NCBI GenBank assembly: GCA_016868955.1
Contig: VGFF01000044.1
Coordinates: 1-16,313, forward strand
Reading direction: 5' to 3'
DNA: 16,313 nt
Source of the DNA: Armatimonadota bacterium
GTDB lineage: Bacteria; Sysuimicrobiota; Sysuimicrobiia; Sysuimicrobiales; VGFF01
Shown here: one piece after another, positions 7,746 to 14,407 of the stretch
Numbering within the stretch: position 1 is the stretch's first letter
How the letters are laid out: the number at the start of each line of letters is the position of its first letter
Made by a program: the position numbers and the translations under genes
Notes under the pieces: generated by a model
Databases searched by the model: none
The model's input: only the letters and a program-made list of their open reading frames with translations
What the model was told of the DNA's origin: nothing

Positions 7746-8563
7746 GGCGTGGCGCCCGCCGGGTACGCGCCGAGGACGATCGCCCAGGCGCAATGCGCGC
7801 GGAGATCGGTGATCGCGTCCGCGACCTTGGGATCCTCGCTGTGGCCCTCGATGTCAACGTAGAACACGTACTCCCAAACCGCGCGGCGGGCCGGCCGCGA
7901 CTCGAGCTTCGTCAGATTGATGCCGCGCAGCGCCAGCGCGCCCATCGCGTTGTACAACGCGCCCGGCTTGTGCAGCGCGCCGAAGACGACCGATGTCTTG
8001 CTCGGATCGGCGCGCGGTACCGGATCCGTTTGGATTACCAGAAACCGCGTGTAGTTCTGTGGGTTCGTCTGGATTTCTTCCGCGAGGATCTCCAGAGTGT
8101 ATAGCTCGGCAGCGCGGCGGCTGGCGACGGCCGCCGCGTCGGTGCGCCGCTCGGCCGCGATCATCTGCGCCGACCCAGCCGTGTCGTAGTGGGGAACCTG
8201 ATCCGCCTCCAGCTTGCGCAGGAACGCGTCGCACTGCGCGAGCGCCTGCGGATGCGAGTAGACGCGCCGCACGTCCGCCAGGCGTGTGCCCGGCTGGCCG
8301 AGCAAGTAGTGCACGACGCGGAGGTTCGTTTCTCCCGTAATCGTGAGGAAGTGATGATATTCGAGCAGCAGGTCGTACGTTTGGTTGATGCTGCCGGCCT
8401 CGGAGTTCTCCACTGGAACGATCCCGGCGTCGACCCCGCGCTCGGCCACGCTGTCGAAGACTTCGCGCAACGTCCGACGCGGCACGGTCTCGACCGCGGG
8501 GAAGTGTTGATAGGCCGCTTCCTCGCTGTAGGCGCCCTGCTCGCCTTGAAATGCCACTCGCAT
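7742..8563 (-). CDS. pheA: Prephenate dehydratase (monofunctional)
   Basis: Converts prephenate to phenylpyruvate in phenylalanine synthesis; cytoplasmic. The 273-residue protein has the two-lobe dehydratase domain beginning AFQGEQGAYSEEAA, with IVPVENSEAGSINQTYDLL, YSHPQALAQC, and the catalytic Thr-Arg-Phe motif in NYTRFLVI (172-174). An ACT domain (about 190-270) follows, with GALH and ESRP motifs that bind phenylalanine for feedback inhibition. There is no chorismate mutase domain, as usual outside proteobacteria. The ATG at 8563 has GGAGG 10 bases upstream, lies five bases after the proC stop, and gives the standard N-terminus. The frame is open far upstream but only as a shadow of proC. 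Its stop overlaps thrC. Confidence 0.96.
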   Translation of the reverse strand: MRVAFQGEQGAYSEEAAYQHFPAVETVPRRTLREVFDSVAERGVDAGIVPVENSEAGSINQTYDLLLEYHHFLTITGETNLRVVHYLLGQPGTRLADVRRVYSHPQALAQCDAFLRKLEADQVPHYDTAGSAQMIAAERRTDAAAVASRRAAELYTLEILAEEIQTNPQNYTRFLVIQTDPVPRADPSKTSVVFGALHKPGALYNAMGALALRGINLTKLESRPARRAVWEYVFYVDIEGHSEDPKVADAITDLRAHCAWAIVLGAYPAGATP

Positions 8564-8568
8564 CCGAT

Positions 8569-9399
8569 CTAGCCCTCCTCGCGCAGCTCCCGCGCGCGCG
8601 CCGTCGCGCGCAACACGGCTTCGACCCACGCCTCCCGCACCTGACGATCGGCGAGCACCTGCATCGCCGCCGCCGTCGTGCCGTTCGGCGACGTGACGCG
8701 GCGGCGGAGCTCGGCCGGGTCCGCTCCCGAAGCCTGTAGCAAATGCGCCGCCCCGCGAACCGTTTGGACGACGAGATCGCGCGCGATCTCCGGCGGCAGC
8801 CCCGCCCGCACGCCGCCTTCCATGAGGATCTCGACGAGCAAGAACACATACGCCGGTCCGGTCCCCGACAGGCCGGTAACCGCATCGAGGTGTTCCTCGG
8901 GAACCTCGACGACGTGGCCGACGGTGCCGAAGATCTCGCGCGCCAGCGCGGCGTCGTCGGGACCGGCCCGCGTTCCCAGCGCGTACGCCGTGGCCGCCTC
9001 GCCGATCGCGCACGGGGTGTTCGGCATCGCCCGGACCACGGGCGAGCCGGGAAACGCGCGTTCCAAGAACGGGATTGAGACGCCGGCGGCGACGGACAGG
9101 ATACGATGCGCCGCCGTCGTGTGGCCGGCCAAGTCGTCCGTGACCTTCGCCATGTCCTGCGGCTTGGCCGCGAGCAGCAGCGCCGTCGAGCGCTCCGCGA
9201 GAACGGCGTGCGACGGCGCGACGCGCACGCCGTACCGCCACTCCAACGCTTCGAGGCGGTCGCGGTTGGACCGATTGATCACGAGGATCTGCCCGGGCGC
9301 GATGCGCTTGGATCCGAGCAATCCCGCGATGATTGCCTCGGCGATGCTGCCCGCGCCGACGATGCCGATCGTGTGCTTGCCAAGCACGCCCGTGTTCAT
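8569..9399 (-). CDS. proC: Pyrroline-5-carboxylate reductase
   Basis: Last step of proline synthesis: NAD(P)H-dependent reduction of pyrroline-5-carboxylate; cytoplasmic, oligomeric. The 276-residue protein has an N-terminal Rossmann motif GIVGAGSIAEAIIAG (from residue 12), LLLAAKPQDM (74-83) and RAMPNTP (123-129). The C-terminal dimerisation signature runs from VTGLSGTGPAYVF to GLP, with SPNGTTAA (237-244) near the end. ATG 9399 is preceded by AGGGA with 5-6 bases of spacing. Longer in-frame extensions run through the leader hairpin and are not conserved-looking. It is the first gene of the proC-pheA-thrC-hom-lysC cluster, so its leader (terminator-like hairpin, inverted repeat, small overlapping frame) could set expression of the whole group. 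Confidence 0.95.
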   Translation of the reverse strand: MNTGVLGKHTIGIVGAGSIAEAIIAGLLGSKRIAPGQILVINRSNRDRLEALEWRYGVRVAPSHAVLAERSTALLLAAKPQDMAKVTDDLAGHTTAAHRILSVAAGVSIPFLERAFPGSPVVRAMPNTPCAIGEAATAYALGTRAGPDDAALAREIFGTVGHVVEVPEEHLDAVTGLSGTGPAYVFLLVEILMEGGVRAGLPPEIARDLVVQTVRGAAHLLQASGADPAELRRRVTSPNGTTAAAMQVLADRQVREAWVEAVLRATARARELREEG

Positions 9400-9476
9400 C
9401 GCGTTCCCTGCCGATCGTCGCTGGATTGTCGCCGCATAAGGAAAGCCTCCGCCGCGGGGCGGAGGCGCGTCTCCAT
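9396..9476 (-). other. Possible 26-codon leader frame overlapping the proC start
   Basis: An ATG at 9476 opens a 26-codon frame (METRLRPAAEAF...) that reads through the leader hairpin and ends at TGA 9398-9396, overlapping the proC ATG by four bases (ATGA). There is no strong ribosome site in front of it: the ATG sits in one arm of the inverted repeat. Composition is ordinary for a shadow frame in high-GC DNA, with only one proline codon, so it does not look like a classical proline attenuator peptide. The overlap is the only reason to list it. Confidence 0.2.
9438..9466 (-). terminator. Terminator-like hairpin in the proC leader
   Basis: On the minus strand GCCTCCGCC and GGCGGAGGC form a perfect 9-bp stem with a 4-base loop (9466-9445), followed by TTTCCTT. 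It resembles a modest intrinsic terminator whose T tract is interrupted by two C. No minus-strand gene ends here: the gene upstream is divergent, so the hairpin would lie in the 5' leader of proC about 40 bases before its ATG. It could act as an attenuator or as insulation of the divergent promoters. Confidence 0.45.
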
Positions 9477-9495
9477 GCGTAAGGATAACGCATGG
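9473..9495. promoter_or_regulatory. Perfect 8-bp inverted repeat, candidate operator between divergent genes
   Basis: CCATGCGT and ACGCATGG form perfect 8-bp arms around a 7-base spacer AAGGATA. On the minus strand the spacer reads TATCCTT, which could double as a weak -10 element (TATCCT, 9487-9482) for proC, though no good -35 is visible 17 bases upstream. The site lies between proC and the divergent oxidase gene. Size and symmetry fit a dimeric repressor operator; the regulator is unknown. Confidence 0.4.
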
Positions 9496-9578
9496 CCGCC
9501 AGCCGTCCCACGGCAGGCTAGTTTCGGCGCCCGGTCGAATCCTCTTCGGAAGAATATGAATGAGGGGTGGATGACGGA

Positions 9579-10685
9579 ATGACGCACGTAGTCGTGGTCG
9601 GCGCCGGCGTCGTCGGCGCCGCGGTTGCGTTCCGGCTCGCGCAGAGCGGAGCGCGCGTAACCGTGCTCGAGGCGGGACGGCCGGGCGGCGCAACGTCGCT
9701 GGCGAGCTTCGCTTGGATGAACTCCAACGACAAGGAACCGATGGCGTACCACCAGCTCAACACCGGCGGCATGGCCGAGCACCATCGCCTGCGCGAGGAG
9801 CTCGGAGGCGCGCCCTGGCTGCACGCGCACGGCAACATCGAGTGGAAGACGCACGCGTCCGCCGTCCAGAAGCTCTCGGAGAAGGTCGCGCGGCTGCGCA
9901 GCTGGGGCTATCAGGCCGAAATCCTCACGCACGCCGAGGTGGCGGCGTTGGAGCCGGAGTTCGCGCCGCCCGCCGATGCGCCGTGGTTCGCGTTCTATCC
10001 CGGCGAAGGGTACGTCGACACGCCGTTGCTCATCGGCGGCCTGCTCCGCGCCGCGCGCCGTCACGGCGCGACCGTGCGCACGCAGACGCCCGTGGCCGGC
10101 TTCGTACGTGACGGCACTCGCGTGACGGGCGCTAAGACCGCGGACGGCGAGACGGTCGGCGCCGACGTGGTCGTCCTCGCCGCGGGCCACCGCACCGACA
10201 CCGTCGGCTCGTTGCTCGGCGTGCGGATTCCGATGGCGCCGTCGCCCGGTTACCTGATGATCTCGGCGGCGTCGCCGGTACGGTTGAACGCCACGTTGCA
10301 CGCGCCGGACGTCAGCGTGCGGCACGACGGCGCCGGGCGCATCATGATGCGCTCGGGGGAATTCGATCCGCAAACGTGGGAAGGGATGCCCAGGTCGCCG
10401 ATGCCGGCATTCTGGGAAACGGTGTACGCGCGAACCATCGCGCTGCTGCCGGCGCTCGCCGGCACGTCGATCGAGACGTTCCGCGTCGGCGTGCGGCCGA
10501 TCCCGGCGGATGGGTTTCCGATCGTCGGCCCCGTTCCCGGCACGCCCGGCGCGTACGTCGTCTGCGCCCACAGCGGCGTGACGATGGCGCCCCTGCTCGG
10601 ACGGCTGGCAGCGCGCGAAATCATGGCCGGCGACGTCGACGCCCGTCTGTCGCCTTACCGGCCGGAGCGTTTGATCACCGGTTAG
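9579..10685 (+). CDS. FAD-dependent oxidoreductase, D-amino-acid/glycine oxidase (DAO) family
   Basis: Cytoplasmic flavoenzyme of the DAO family, which oxidises the C-N bond of amino acids or related amines. The exact substrate cannot be told. The 368-residue protein starts with the Rossmann FAD motif VVVVGAGVVGAAVAFRLAQ, with an acidic residue ending the second strand (VLEAG, Glu31). It ends with the family's C-terminal FAD segment: GVRPIPADGFPIVGPVPG, then AHSGVTMAPLLGRLAAREI. GEGYVDTPLLIGGLLRAARRHGA matches the 'acidic, D-P-x-x-L' helix region that leads to the second FAD strand. There is no signal peptide. I chose ATG 9579, with GGGTGG 8 bases upstream; a GTG at 9567 would overlap that ribosome site. 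It is the only plus-strand gene, diverges from proC and ends 18 bases before the convergent acetyltransferase gene. A link to proline or amino-acid metabolism is only suggested by position. Confidence 0.9.
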   Translation: MTHVVVVGAGVVGAAVAFRLAQSGARVTVLEAGRPGGATSLASFAWMNSNDKEPMAYHQLNTGGMAEHHRLREELGGAPWLHAHGNIEWKTHASAVQKLSEKVARLRSWGYQAEILTHAEVAALEPEFAPPADAPWFAFYPGEGYVDTPLLIGGLLRAARRHGATVRTQTPVAGFVRDGTRVTGAKTADGETVGADVVVLAAGHRTDTVGSLLGVRIPMAPSPGYLMISAASPVRLNATLHAPDVSVRHDGAGRIMMRSGEFDPQTWEGMPRSPMPAFWETVYARTIALLPALAGTSIETFRVGVRPIPADGFPIVGPVPGTPGAYVVCAHSGVTMAPLLGRLAAREIMAGDVDARLSPYRPERLITG

Positions 10686-10703
10686 CCGACCCCCCCGGGC
10701 GAT

Positions 10704-11591
10704 CTAGATCGGGCGCTCGAAGTAGAGGTGAACGCGCTCGCTGCGGAAACCGAGCCGGCGGGCGAGCGCGCCGGCGGCCACGTCGAGGGCCCAGTGATTG
10801 CAGCGCACCGGCGCGTCCTTGGTTTGGAGCGCGCTGATCACTTGACCGGCGAGCGCCATCCCGACGCCGCGGCGGCGATGATCATCCCGCACCGCTACCC
10901 AGAGGTCGAGCAAGCCCTCCCGCTTCTCGCCGTGCGCGTAGGCGACGGGGAACCGGTCGCGCTCGGCCATCCACGTGCGCGTGCGCGGCTTCCGCAGCCG
11001 GCTTGCGAGGTCTTCGAGCTTCACGCGCTCACCGTACGCCTCCTGGTGGATGCGCGCGATCTCGGGCGCATCGTCGGCGTCGGCGCGGCGCACCGTGTAG
11101 CCGTCCGGCGGCTTCGCCGCGGGACGGGACGCCTCGGACCGCACTACCGTGCGTAGCGCGTTGACGATAGAGAACCCCTGCGCGCGCGCGAGCGCAAGAC
11201 CGAGCGGATTCGCCTCGGTCGCGCGCAGAAGGACCGTCTCCTGGCGCGCCTCGCGGAACGCGTCCAACAAGAACTGCCAGACGCGCCGCAGCAGCGCGTC
11301 GTCCGTTGGATCGAGCTTTCGGACGCCGACCGTCGCGCCGCTGGAGGACCCGAGCACGTCCTCGGCGAGCAGGCGCTTGCCCTCGCGGCCTAGCAGGATT
11401 AGGCCGCTCGCGCGCCGGTTGACCTCGAGGATGTACAGCTTCTTCTCGGACTGGACCCACCAGAAGTCCTGCGGTCCGATCGCGCCGCAGCGATCGAACG
11501 CCGCCGCGTATCCGCCGCCGTAGACCTCGTCGTACAGAGCGACGACGAGCGCGGAGTCATCGGCCGTCGCGTCGCGGACGGAGACGAGCAT
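10704..11591 (-). CDS. Tandem GNAT-family N-acetyltransferase
   Basis: A 295-residue protein with two GNAT-like halves. The C-terminal half (about 145-295) begins YTVRRADADDAPEIARIHQEAYGE and has the acetyl-CoA-binding motif A, DHRRRGVGMALAGQVI, then ARRLGFRSERVHLYF; this half looks catalytically competent. The N-terminal half (about 1-140) starts SVRDATADDSALVVALYDEVY and ends ANPLGLALARAQGFSIVNALR. That is the outline of a GNAT fold, but it lacks a clear R/Q-x-x-G-x-G/A motif and is probably degenerate. Two-domain GNATs such as mycothiol synthase have a similar size, but I see nothing to prove that role, and the substrate is unknown. ATG 11591 has AGGG 6 bases upstream. The gene overlaps the rsfS 3' end by 35 bases, so it is probably the last gene of the obg-nadD-rsfS operon. 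Confidence 0.85.
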   Translation of the reverse strand: MLVSVRDATADDSALVVALYDEVYGGGYAAAFDRCGAIGPQDFWWVQSEKKLYILEVNRRASGLILLGREGKRLLAEDVLGSSSGATVGVRKLDPTDDALLRRVWQFLLDAFREARQETVLLRATEANPLGLALARAQGFSIVNALRTVVRSEASRPAAKPPDGYTVRRADADDAPEIARIHQEAYGERVKLEDLASRLRKPRTRTWMAERDRFPVAYAHGEKREGLLDLWVAVRDDHRRRGVGMALAGQVISALQTKDAPVRCNHWALDVAAGALARRLGFRSERVHLYFERPI

Positions 11592-11943
11592 CGGATACCC
11601 TGTGCGGCACGGAGGATGGGGTCTCGCCGCTCCACAGGCGTTCGAGACGGTAGTAGGCGCGTTCTTCCGGACCGAAGACGTGCACGACGATCCCGCCGAA
11701 GTCGAGCAGCACCCAGCGCGCGCGCTCGGTGCCCTCGCGCCGGAGCAGGCGCACGTTCGCTTCCTTCATCTTCGCCTCGACGTTGTCGGCGATGGCGCGG
11801 ATCTGCACCGGCGTCTGCGCCGTGCAGAGGATGAACGTGTCGGCAATCGTCGTTTGGTCGCGGACGTCGAGGACGACGAAGTCGGTCGCCGCCTTCTCCT
11901 CGGCGGCGACGGCTGCGATCCGGGCCTGCGGGTCTTCGGGCAA
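11557..11943 (-). CDS. rsfS: Ribosomal silencing factor RsfS
   Basis: Binds ribosomal protein uL14 on the 50S subunit and blocks joining with 30S when nutrients are short. The core is clear: DFVVLDVRDQTTIADTFILCTA, AIADNVEAKMKEA, GTERARWVLLDFGGIVVHVF and YYRLERLW. After that tryptophan there is an unusual arginine-rich tail of about 25 residues, part of which overlaps the start of the acetyltransferase gene. The start is ambiguous. TTG at 11943 has AGGAGG four bases upstream and gives 128 residues, close to the family. GTG at 11979 overlaps the nadD stop by four bases (GTGA) and would give 140 residues. I prefer TTG for its strong ribosome site, moderately. It sits directly after nadD, as in many bacteria. 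Confidence 0.93.
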   Translation of the reverse strand: MPEDPQARIAAVAAEEKAATDFVVLDVRDQTTIADTFILCTAQTPVQIRAIADNVEAKMKEANVRLLRREGTERARWVLLDFGGIVVHVFGPEERAYYRLERLWSGETPSSVPHRVSDARLRPRRDGR

Positions 11944-11975
11944 GTTGCCTCCTCGCGACGACGTCGCGACGTCCG

Positions 11976-12602
11976 TCACGTGACGGGTTGACGCTCGCGG
12001 TACAACGCGTTCGTGTAGATGAACTGCTCGACGCCGTCCGGCACGATGTACTTGATCGGCCGGCCGTGGCGCACGCGGTTGCGGATGTCGGTCGAGGAGA
12101 TCGCCAGCGCCGGGATCTCCATCGTGTGAATGCGGTCGCGATACCCGCGCCCGATGTGGCTCTTCTGCCAGTCGTCATGGCTGAGCGCGTATCCGGGCCG
12201 CGTCGCGGCGATGAACTCGCACATCTCGAGCAGCTGCTCGGTCTCGCGCCACTCGCCGCGCAGGATCTGCTGGATCGCGTCGGCACCGGTGATGTAGTAC
12301 AAGTCGGTGCCCACGAACCGCTTGCGGAACGCCCGGATCGTGTCGACCGCGTACGAAAGTCCATCGCGATCGATCTCTTCCCGGGACACCGAGAAGTACG
12401 GGTTCGCGGCCGTCGCGAGAAACGTCATCAAGTAGCGGCTCTCGGGATCGCTGACGTCGGTCGAGTCCTTGTGCGGCGGACGACGGTTCGGCACGAATAT
12501 CACGCGGTCAAGCCGAAGCTGGAATCGCGCCTCCTCCGCCGTGACGAGATGCCCGAGGTGGATCGGGTCGAACGTACCGCCCATGATGCCGAATCGCGCC
12601 AT
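11976..12602 (-). CDS. nadD: Nicotinate-nucleotide adenylyltransferase
   Basis: Transfers AMP from ATP to nicotinate mononucleotide, giving deamido-NAD in NAD synthesis; cytoplasmic. The 208-residue protein has the nucleotidyltransferase signature GIMGGTFDPIHLGHL with HLGH at 15-18, VPNRRPPHK (37-45), LYYITGADAI (101-110), and the C-terminal ISSTDIR motif (168-174) that contacts the phosphate. The ATG at 12602 follows the obg TGA with no gap, and GGGAGG lies 7 bases upstream inside obg, so the two genes are tightly coupled. Length and motifs are standard. Confidence 0.96.
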   Translation of the reverse strand: MARFGIMGGTFDPIHLGHLVTAEEARFQLRLDRVIFVPNRRPPHKDSTDVSDPESRYLMTFLATAANPYFSVSREEIDRDGLSYAVDTIRAFRKRFVGTDLYYITGADAIQQILRGEWRETEQLLEMCEFIAATRPGYALSHDDWQKSHIGRGYRDRIHTMEIPALAISSTDIRNRVRHGRPIKYIVPDGVEQFIYTNALYRERQPVT

Positions 12603-13640
12603 TCAAAAGCCTCCCGGCGCAATGGGTTCGCCGTCGGGAGAGGCTGCTCCTCGGACCCGTACGAGCTCGTGCAAGGCGCGCAGCAGCGCCGGCAGACCTT
12701 CGCCTGTCGCCGCCGAGATCGGAAAAACGGCGGCCCCTTTGCGCGCGAGGTCCTCGCGCACGGCGTCCCACCGCGCGCGCCCCTCCGGCAGATCGGTCTT
12801 GTTCGCGACGATCACGTGCGGGCGCGACACGAGGGACGCGTCGTACGCCGCCAGCTCGCCGACGAGTACATCCAGCTGCATCGCAGGATCGATCTCCGCC
12901 GTCAGATCGAGCACGAACGCGATCGCGCGCGTCCGCGTGATGTGGCGCAGGAAGCGATGGCCCAACCCGGCGCCGGTGTGCGCATCCTCGATCAACCCGG
13001 GGATGTCGGCTATGACGAACGATGCGCCTTGGTCGACGCGCACGACACCGAGATAAGGCTCGAGGGTCGTAAATGGGTAGTCCGCGACCTTCGGGCGCGC
13101 CGCCGACACGTGCGACAGCAAAGTCGACTTACCGGCATTCGGGAAGCCCACGAGGCCGACGTCCGCGAGGACGCGCAGCTCCAGCACCAGGCTCCGTTCC
13201 TCGCCCTGGCCGCCGGGCTCGGCGAATCGAGGCGTCTGTCGCGTCGCGGTCGCGAAGCGGGCGTTGCCGCGCCCGCCGCGTCCGCTGCGCGCGACGACGG
13301 CCTCTTGACCGTGCGCCGTAAGGTCGGCGACAAGATCATTCGTCTCGAGGTCGCGCAAGACCGTTCCCACCGGCACGGGGATCACGAGGTCTTCGGCGCC
13401 GCGCCCGAACCGGTTCGCCCCGCGCCCGTGCGCGCCGCGGCGCGCCTTGAACTGCCGCCGATACCGGAAGTCGACGAGCGTCTGCAGATTCTCGTCGGCG
13501 CGCACGAGCACGCTGCCGCCGCGCCCGCCGTCGCCGCCGTCGGGCCCCCCCTTGGGAATGTACTTCTCGCGCCGGAAGCTCACGGCTCCGTCGCCGCCGT
13601 CGCCGGCCTTTACGTGGATGCGTGCGTAGTCGATGAACAT
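12603..13640 (-). CDS. obg: GTPase Obg (CgtA), ribosome assembly and stress
   Basis: Essential GTPase that binds the 50S subunit late in assembly and links it to the stringent response. The 345-residue protein has the glycine-rich Obg fold (1-158, with GDGGDGAVSFRREKY and PKGGPDGGDGGRGG). The G domain has Walker A GFPNAGKST (165-173), switch I YPFTT, DIPG (212-215), NKTD (280-283) and SAATGEG (309-315). It ends soon after the G domain, so it lacks the extra C-terminal OCT domain found in several Gram-positive Obg proteins. ATG 13640 gives the canonical MFIDYARI start, although the ribosome site in front is weak. A strong terminator lies 31 bases upstream of the ATG, so part of its expression must come from read-through or from a promoter I cannot identify. 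Confidence 0.96.
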   Translation of the reverse strand: MFIDYARIHVKAGDGGDGAVSFRREKYIPKGGPDGGDGGRGGSVLVRADENLQTLVDFRYRRQFKARRGAHGRGANRFGRGAEDLVIPVPVGTVLRDLETNDLVADLTAHGQEAVVARSGRGGRGNARFATATRQTPRFAEPGGQGEERSLVLELRVLADVGLVGFPNAGKSTLLSHVSAARPKVADYPFTTLEPYLGVVRVDQGASFVIADIPGLIEDAHTGAGLGHRFLRHITRTRAIAFVLDLTAEIDPAMQLDVLVGELAAYDASLVSRPHVIVANKTDLPEGRARWDAVREDLARKGAAVFPISAATGEGLPALLRALHELVRVRGAASPDGEPIAPGGF

Positions 13641-13670
13641 CGTGGTCTCGAGATGTGTTTTTCCCGTCGA

Positions 13671-13702
13671 AACAAAAACCCGGACGGGGTCGCCGTCCGG
13701 GT
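13671..13702 (-). terminator. Intrinsic terminator after rpmA, in the obg leader
   Basis: On the minus strand ACCCGGACGG and CCGTCCGGGT form a perfect 10-bp stem around a 5-base loop (13702-13678), followed at once by TTTTGTTT. This is a strong rho-independent terminator. It lies 26 bases after the rpmA stop and 31 bases before the obg start codon, separating the ribosomal-protein genes from the obg group. The mirrored orientation lacks a T tract. Confidence 0.85.
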
Positions 13703-13727
13703 CGAAGAATCCGGCGCGCGTTGGGCG

Positions 13728-13991
13728 TTAGGACGCCGGTGCCGGATGCACGCTGACCTGCTTGCCGTCCCGCCCGCGCCGCTCGTAGGCGACGATGCCG
13801 GTCACCTTCGCGAACAACGTATCATCCTTGCCCAGCCCCACGTTCGTGCCGGGTTGGATCTTCGTGCCGCGTTGCCGCACGAGGACGCTGCCGGCGCTGA
13901 CCGTCTGTCCCGCGAAACGCTTCACGCCGAGACGCTGGCCCTGGCTGTCGCGGCCGTTTCGGGTGCTGCCGCCACCCTTCTTAGATGCCAC
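13728..13991 (-). CDS. rpmA: 50S ribosomal protein L27 (bL27)
   Basis: Component of the large ribosomal subunit whose N-terminus reaches the peptidyl-transferase centre. The 87-residue protein begins MASKKGGGSTRNGRDSQGQR and continues LGVKRFAGQTVSAGSVLVRQ, then GTKIQPGTNVGLGKDDTLFA, the full family signature. The start is a GTG at 13991, with AGGGA about 8 bases upstream. Firmicutes L27 carries a short N-terminal peptide cut by the protease Prp, whose gene sits between rplU and rpmA. Here both the peptide and the gene are absent, since only 17 bases separate rplU and rpmA. A strong terminator follows. Confidence 0.97.
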   Translation of the reverse strand: MASKKGGGSTRNGRDSQGQRLGVKRFAGQTVSAGSVLVRQRGTKIQPGTNVGLGKDDTLFAKVTGIVAYERRGRDGKQVSVHPAPAS

Positions 13992-14008
13992 CGATCATCC
14001 CTGCCTCG

Positions 14009-14329
14009 TTACTTCATCACGCCGACTTCGATCGTGTCGATTCGCACCGCCGTGAATGGCTGGCGATGGCCGGTCTTGCGGCGATACCGCGCCTTGCTCT
14101 TGTACTTGAAAACGACGACCTTCCGCGCGAGGTCCTGGGCGACGACCGTGCCGAGAACGCGCGCACCGGAGACGAGCGGCGCCCCGACGACGGGCTGGCC
14201 GCCACCGACGAGCAGCACACGATCCAGCACCACCGGATCGCCGGCATTGCCGGGCAGCTTCTCGAAGCGCACCGTTTGGCCCGCTTCGACGCGGTATTGT
14301 TTCCCGCCGGTCTCGATCACGGCGTACAC
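14009..14329 (-). CDS. rplU: 50S ribosomal protein L21 (bL21)
   Basis: Large-subunit ribosomal protein that binds 23S rRNA. From the GTG at 14329 it has 106 residues and begins MYAVIETGGKQYRVEAGQTV, the family's standard N-terminus. It ends with the RNA-binding segment VVVFKYKSKARYRRKTGHRQ, followed by TAVRIDTIEV. GGAGG lies 8 bases upstream of this GTG. A longer frame starting at 14359 would include that ribosome site as coding and adds ten residues foreign to the family, so I rejected it. It is the first gene of a two-gene operon with rpmA, behind a candidate promoter. Confidence 0.97.
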   Translation of the reverse strand: MYAVIETGGKQYRVEAGQTVRFEKLPGNAGDPVVLDRVLLVGGGQPVVGAPLVSGARVLGTVVAQDLARKVVVFKYKSKARYRRKTGHRQPFTAVRIDTIEVGVMK

Positions 14330-14362
14330 GAACCTCACCTCCACTACGTTGGGCGCCAACGG

Positions 14363-14392
14363 AGTTTATCAGGTATCGCGGTGAGCGGGCAA
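14363..14392 (-). promoter_or_regulatory. Candidate promoter of rplU-rpmA
   Basis: In the 78-base gap after the EF-G gene, the minus strand carries TTGCCC (14392-14387), an 18-base spacer and TAAACT (14368-14363). This is a fair sigma-70-type match with transcription starting near 14357, leaving about 28 bases of leader containing GGAGG. The -35 element falls inside an imperfect hairpin (GGTGGGCGG/CCGCTCACC) that has no T tract, so the EF-G transcript may also read into rplU. Confidence 0.35.
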
Positions 14393-14407
14393 GTCCGCCC
14401 ACCGAGC

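Noticed and set aside
10700..10711. 12-base palindrome CGATCTAGATCG between the convergent oxidase and acetyltransferase genes
   Set aside because: No loop and no T tract, and it includes the acetyltransferase stop codon; it does not form a convincing terminator and is short enough to be chance.
11988..14384. Long plus-strand open frame (798 codons) opposite nadD, obg, rpmA and rplU
   Set aside because: Shadow of four conserved genes; composition is low-complexity and no family motif is visible.
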